From Heterohyrax brucei (Eukaryota > Chordata > Mammalia > Hyracoidea > Procaviidae): a stretch of DNA of 64,000 nucleotides. Below the pieces are notes generated by a model. It was not told the origin of the DNA and did no database searches. It saw only the letters and a program-made list of their open reading frames with translations. Location of the stretch: contig CM053144.1 in NCBI GenBank assembly GCA_028571685.1, positions 102,082,171 through 102,146,170 on the forward strand, in the 5' to 3' direction. This document shows, piece by piece, positions 61,880 through 64,000 of the stretch. Every line of letters starts with the position of its first letter. The first letter of the stretch is position 1. A program made the position numbers and the translations under genes.

Positions 61880-63125
61880 GATACAAAGGATACTAACTTA
61901 ATTGAGCAGCTACCTAGAAAAAAAATTGGGGGAGGGAGGTATTTATACTTTACACCAACATAAATTCCAGAAGACTCAAATACAAACAAAAATTGAAAAC
62001 ATACAAGCACTAGATGAAAACAGGAACTTTTTCAATAACTGCAAGTAGGAGAGGTCTTCCTAAATATAAAATCTAAAAGTTATAAAAGAATAATAAATTC
62101 AATATAGCTTTAAAACTACATAAAAAATTAAAAAGCAAAAGGAGTAAAATCTACCTTAATATAGTCTCTACAAATCAATGACACCATCAAACAAAAAATC
62201 AAATATGACTACATTTACCCTCAAAAGAGAAATATATTTTTAAAAAGAGGTTTGCCCCACTGAGAAGAAATGTACATTAAAAGTATAATACGATATAATT
62301 GTTTCAATCTGTCAGAATGACAACGATCAAAAAGGCTGACAATACTATACGCTGACAACGTTATGAGGAAGCAGAAATTCTTGTCCATTGCTGCTGACAG
62401 TATATGAGATTGATATAAGCTCTACGGTGGGCAATTTAGTAATATTCATCAAAATGCAAAATGCATATGCATACAACACTTTTATTTGTAAAAATTTATC
62501 CTACAGTTATCCAACTATGAGATCTGAGTTCAGTTCCTAGCTACTGCATCACATACACTGCCTCCGCCCATCTTCGAGTGAAGGCTTACAAATTACTATG
62601 ATGCGGAACAGAACAAGTTTTAGCAGAGCTTCCAGATAAAGATGAACAAGAAAGAAAAGCCCAGTAGGAATCTACCACACATCCCCCAAATCAGCTAAAT
62701 GTAAATTCTATGTGTCACAATCTTGTACAAATGGAATATGTATTAGAACATTTGTTGCATCATAATTTGGAATAGTAAAGCCTATATCCAATTAGTTAAA
62801 AAAAAATTAGGGTATGCCCATGAAATGGATATTATTCAGGTATCAGAAAGAATGAAGCAGTTACATAGTTTCAGATATGAAATATTCTGCAAGATACATT
62901 GTAAAACTTTAAATGAGATACATAGTATAATACTATTTGTGAGAAAAATTATGTTTACACATGTTTATGCTTGAATATGCATAGATGTCTAAAAGAATAC
63001 ACAACAGAATAGGTAACATGGTTGCTCTGAAGAAGGACACCTGTGCTTAAAGAGGAGTGTGGAAGATAGACTTCTTTTTACTATGAATCTTTTTTGAATG
63101 CTGTATTAAAAACATTTACATTTCT
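61880..63125 (+). repeat. Old L1 LINE remnant (plus strand)
   Basis: L1 ORF2-like order with decay: 'gatgaaaacaggaacttttt', 'tgtcagaatgacaacgatca', 'ttgtccattgctgctgacag' and 'catgaaatggatattattca'. Interrupted by an RTE 5' fragment at about 62524-62700. Confidence 0.7.
62524..62700 (+). repeat. BovB-like RTE 5'-region fragment
   Basis: 'ttactatgatgcggaacaga' and 'agttttagcagagcttccag' match the left part of 55740-56165. Confidence 0.6.
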
Positions 63126-63237
63126 TAAAAATCAATATTAATGTACTGATAGGCCATAGGAAAACACAGAAAACTCATACAGCTTTTATCATATATCCAT
63201 TTCTAAGTTCCTTTTTTCCAATATCCTACCATTCAGC
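63126..63237 (-). other. Intron 1 segment
   Basis: Nothing recognised; likewise 63355-63840. Confidence 0.5.
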
Positions 63238-63352
63238 TTTGCCCTATTCAGATCTGGAGAAACACATCTTTCTGCTGTGGAGTGGGTAGTGAGTTCAAGC
63301 TGGCAGTCTTGTACTAGCTAACTACTTAACTAGGGCACCACCAGAGTCTCAA
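63238..63352 (-). repeat. AfroSINE fragment
   Basis: 'agaaacacatctttctgctg' to 'actagggcaccaccagagtc'; the tRNA-like half and long-form extension. Confidence 0.75.
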
Positions 63353-63843
63353 AACAATGAAATTAACTGCATGTGACTATTTTCTCATATACCATGTTTT
63401 CTAGTTTTAATGTTTTAAACTACTTGAAATTTTGATAACTTTTCTCTGGACTCAAGTAACTACTAGACTCCCTTTTTTTTTCTTCATTTAAATTAGCACT
63501 GTGAAGATGGGATGATAGGGACTATTTGAAAATGGGAAATTTAGAGACTAGTAGAAACAGAACTGAAGCTAGAAAGGATTAGCAATCATCTACTTTGTCT
63601 GGTAGCTGATAAACTACTATTTTTCAATTTCTTCAACTCATCTTGGAAAACTAACCACTTATATGTCAGAAATTTTATATGAAGAGCGGACTGCTTTACA
63701 CAAAGCATTTCATCATATATCTATTATTTTCGCTTTATCTGTCAACATTTTTGTATTCTAGTAATCTATTTGTAATTTCTAACTTCTAAAGCTTTTATAG
63801 CAGAAATTCTATGTACATTTTCAAATTATCATTAAAAAAAAAA

Positions 63844-64000
63844 AAAAAGTCCCACAATCGAGTAGACTCAGATTCAGAATACCCCTATAGGACACACGTA
63901 GAACTGACTCACAGAGTTTCAAATGAGCAGCTGACGGATTTGAACTACTGATCTTTTGGTTAGCAGCTGAGCTCTTAAATCACTGCACCATCATATATAC
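63844..64000 (-). repeat. AfroSINE, cut by the window end or slightly truncated
   Basis: 'cacaatcgagtagactcaga' to 'taaatcactgcaccatcat', preceded by an A run. Confidence 0.9.

Overview
The window is mammalian nuclear DNA: AT-rich, intron-dominated and full of retroposons. The most abundant repeat is a tRNA-derived SINE of the AfroSINE type, with about 40 full or partial copies. It occurs with BovB-like RTE LINEs whose 3' ends resemble the SINE tail, plus L1, L2, MIR and MER20. AfroSINE is restricted to Afrotheria, so the source is most likely an elephant or a close relative; this is inferred from the repeats only.

There is one recognisable gene, IBTK (inhibitor of Bruton tyrosine kinase), on the minus strand. 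I could place 24 coding exons from 60831 (ATG) down to 8980. All junctions are GT/AG and the phases chain without a frameshift or stop, giving about 1,192 residues. This agrees with my recollection of human IBTK up to the same point (1,353 residues in total). The order is ankyrin repeats (exon 2 to the start of exon 3), RCC1-type propeller (exons 4-10), BTB1 (exon 12), BTB2 and a helical tail (exons 14-19), then a basic, serine-rich region (exons 20-25). About 160 C-terminal residues and the 3'UTR lie left of position 1. The promoter and non-coding first exon lie right of 64000 or are unrecognised.

Layout: 1-8979 is a long last intron, mostly old L1. 9-24 kb holds exons 25-18 with L1, two LTR-like elements' second copy and a dense SINE cluster at 10.8-12.2 kb. 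25.9-33.4 kb is a large intron carrying old L1 and a BovB-like RTE, into which a Tc1/mariner-type DNA transposon with terminal inverted repeats has inserted. 33-53 kb holds most exons. 54-60.5 kb is the large intron 2, with RTE remnants and a non-L1 reverse-transcriptase fossil. 60.9-64 kb is upstream of the start codon.

The observations most worth checking are: the mariner fossil (30270-31193); a tandem duplication of the exon 25 acceptor that creates a poison splice site (9086-9213); a 35-bp insertion with a perfect 12-bp target-site duplication just upstream of the start codon (60850-60908); a direct duplication in intron 9; a NAGNAG acceptor at exon 11; and competing donors at exon 16. 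No bacterial-type system, CRISPR array or wholly new gene was found.
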